Part shown: positions 5,612 through 5,779 of the stretch, piece by piece
How the letters are laid out: the number at the start of each line of letters is the position of its first letter
Position numbering within the stretch: position 1 is the stretch's first letter
Assembly (NCBI GenBank): GCA_937884915.1
Contig: CALAAN010000429.1
Coordinates: forward strand, 1 to 5,779
Length of the DNA: 5,779 nucleotides
From: an uncultured Oscillibacter sp.
Lineage (GTDB): Bacteria > Bacillota > Clostridia > Oscillospirales > Oscillospiraceae
Direction of reading: 5' to 3'
Translations under genes and position numbers: made by a program
Notes under the pieces: generated by a model
The model's input: only the letters and a program-made list of their open reading frames with translations
What the model was told of the DNA's origin: nothing
Database searches by the model: none

Positions 5612-5779
5612 ATGGCAAATCCGATCGTGACCATCGAAATGGAAAGCGGCGCGGTGATGAGCGGCGAGCTCTATCCCGAGATCGCGCCCAACACCGTCAA
5701 CAACTTCATCGCGCTGGCGAATTCTGGCTTTTATGACGGCGTGGTGTTCCACCGCGTCATCCCCGGCTTTATGATCCAG
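5612..5779 (+). CDS. Cyclophilin-type peptidyl-prolyl cis-trans isomerase (partial, C-terminus beyond window)
   Basis: The first 56 residues are present and the frame runs off the right edge. Cyclophilins catalyse cis-trans isomerisation of proline peptide bonds during folding. The start MANPIVTIEMESG leads directly into the first cyclophilin strand, with no signal peptide or lipobox, so the protein is probably cytosolic. Next come GELYPEIAPNTVNNFIALANSGFYDG (18-43) and the active-site segment VVFHRVIPGFMIQ (44-56), with catalytic R48 and substrate-pocket F53, M54 and Q56 by family alignment. AAGGAG at 5598-5603 overlaps the smpB stop and lies 8 bases before the ATG, supporting co-transcription and coupling with smpB. 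The family is certain; which paralogue (PpiB-like or another) cannot be told from the fragment. Confidence 0.93.
   Translation, partial: MANPIVTIEMESGAVMSGELYPEIAPNTVNNFIALANSGFYDGVVFHRVIPGFMIQ

Noticed and set aside
5000..5752. 250-residue open frame on the minus strand opposite smpB and the isomerase
   Set aside because: It is the antisense shadow of two well-matched genes, with His/Asp/Val-rich composition and no recognisable motif.

Overview
The window (5779 bases, GC-rich, roughly 60% by eye) looks like chromosomal DNA of a high-GC member of the Clostridia, most likely Oscillospirales/Oscillospiraceae. This rests on a WalRK-type essential two-component system with YycH/YycI-like partners (a Bacillota hallmark) combined with strong AGGAGG ribosome sites, heavy GC codon use and extended -10 promoters. 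The taxonomic guess is inference. Nothing points to recent transfer, phage, IS elements or CRISPR.

Layout. Two transcription units diverge from a 222-base intergenic region (4913-5134). Leftward, on the minus strand, runs a tightly packed operon: a NudF-type Nudix hydrolase (4349-4912), the response regulator WalR (3639-4349), the sensor kinase WalK (1821-3602), a YycH-like membrane-anchored protein (527-1828) and a YycI-like membrane-anchored protein that runs off the left edge (1-499). Coupling is close: nudF and walR share one base (TGATG), walK and yycH overlap by 8 bases, and the other gaps are 36 and 27 bases. Rightward, on the plus strand, lie smpB (5135-5599, GTG start) and the beginning of a cyclophilin-type peptidyl-prolyl isomerase (5612 to the right edge), 12 bases apart.

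How the genes work together. By analogy with Bacillus and Staphylococcus, WalK senses the cell-envelope state and phosphorylates WalR, which controls cell-wall hydrolase genes. YycH and YycI are single-pass proteins that adjust WalK activity through contacts in or outside the membrane. The Nudix enzyme probably cleaves ADP-ribose or a related nucleotide diphosphate; its place as first gene of the wal operon has no obvious mechanistic explanation. SmpB acts with tmRNA in ribosome rescue, and the isomerase is a general folding enzyme.

The most interesting signals are a near-consensus WalR-type direct repeat just upstream of the smpB -35 element, in the region shared with the wal operon; the WalK cytoplasmic PAS domain, which keeps most but apparently not all residues equivalent to the Staphylococcus aureus zinc site; a GC-rich hairpin next to the nudF ribosome site; and the nudF-walR coupling. 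I found no wholly new system; this is mostly a core-genome region.
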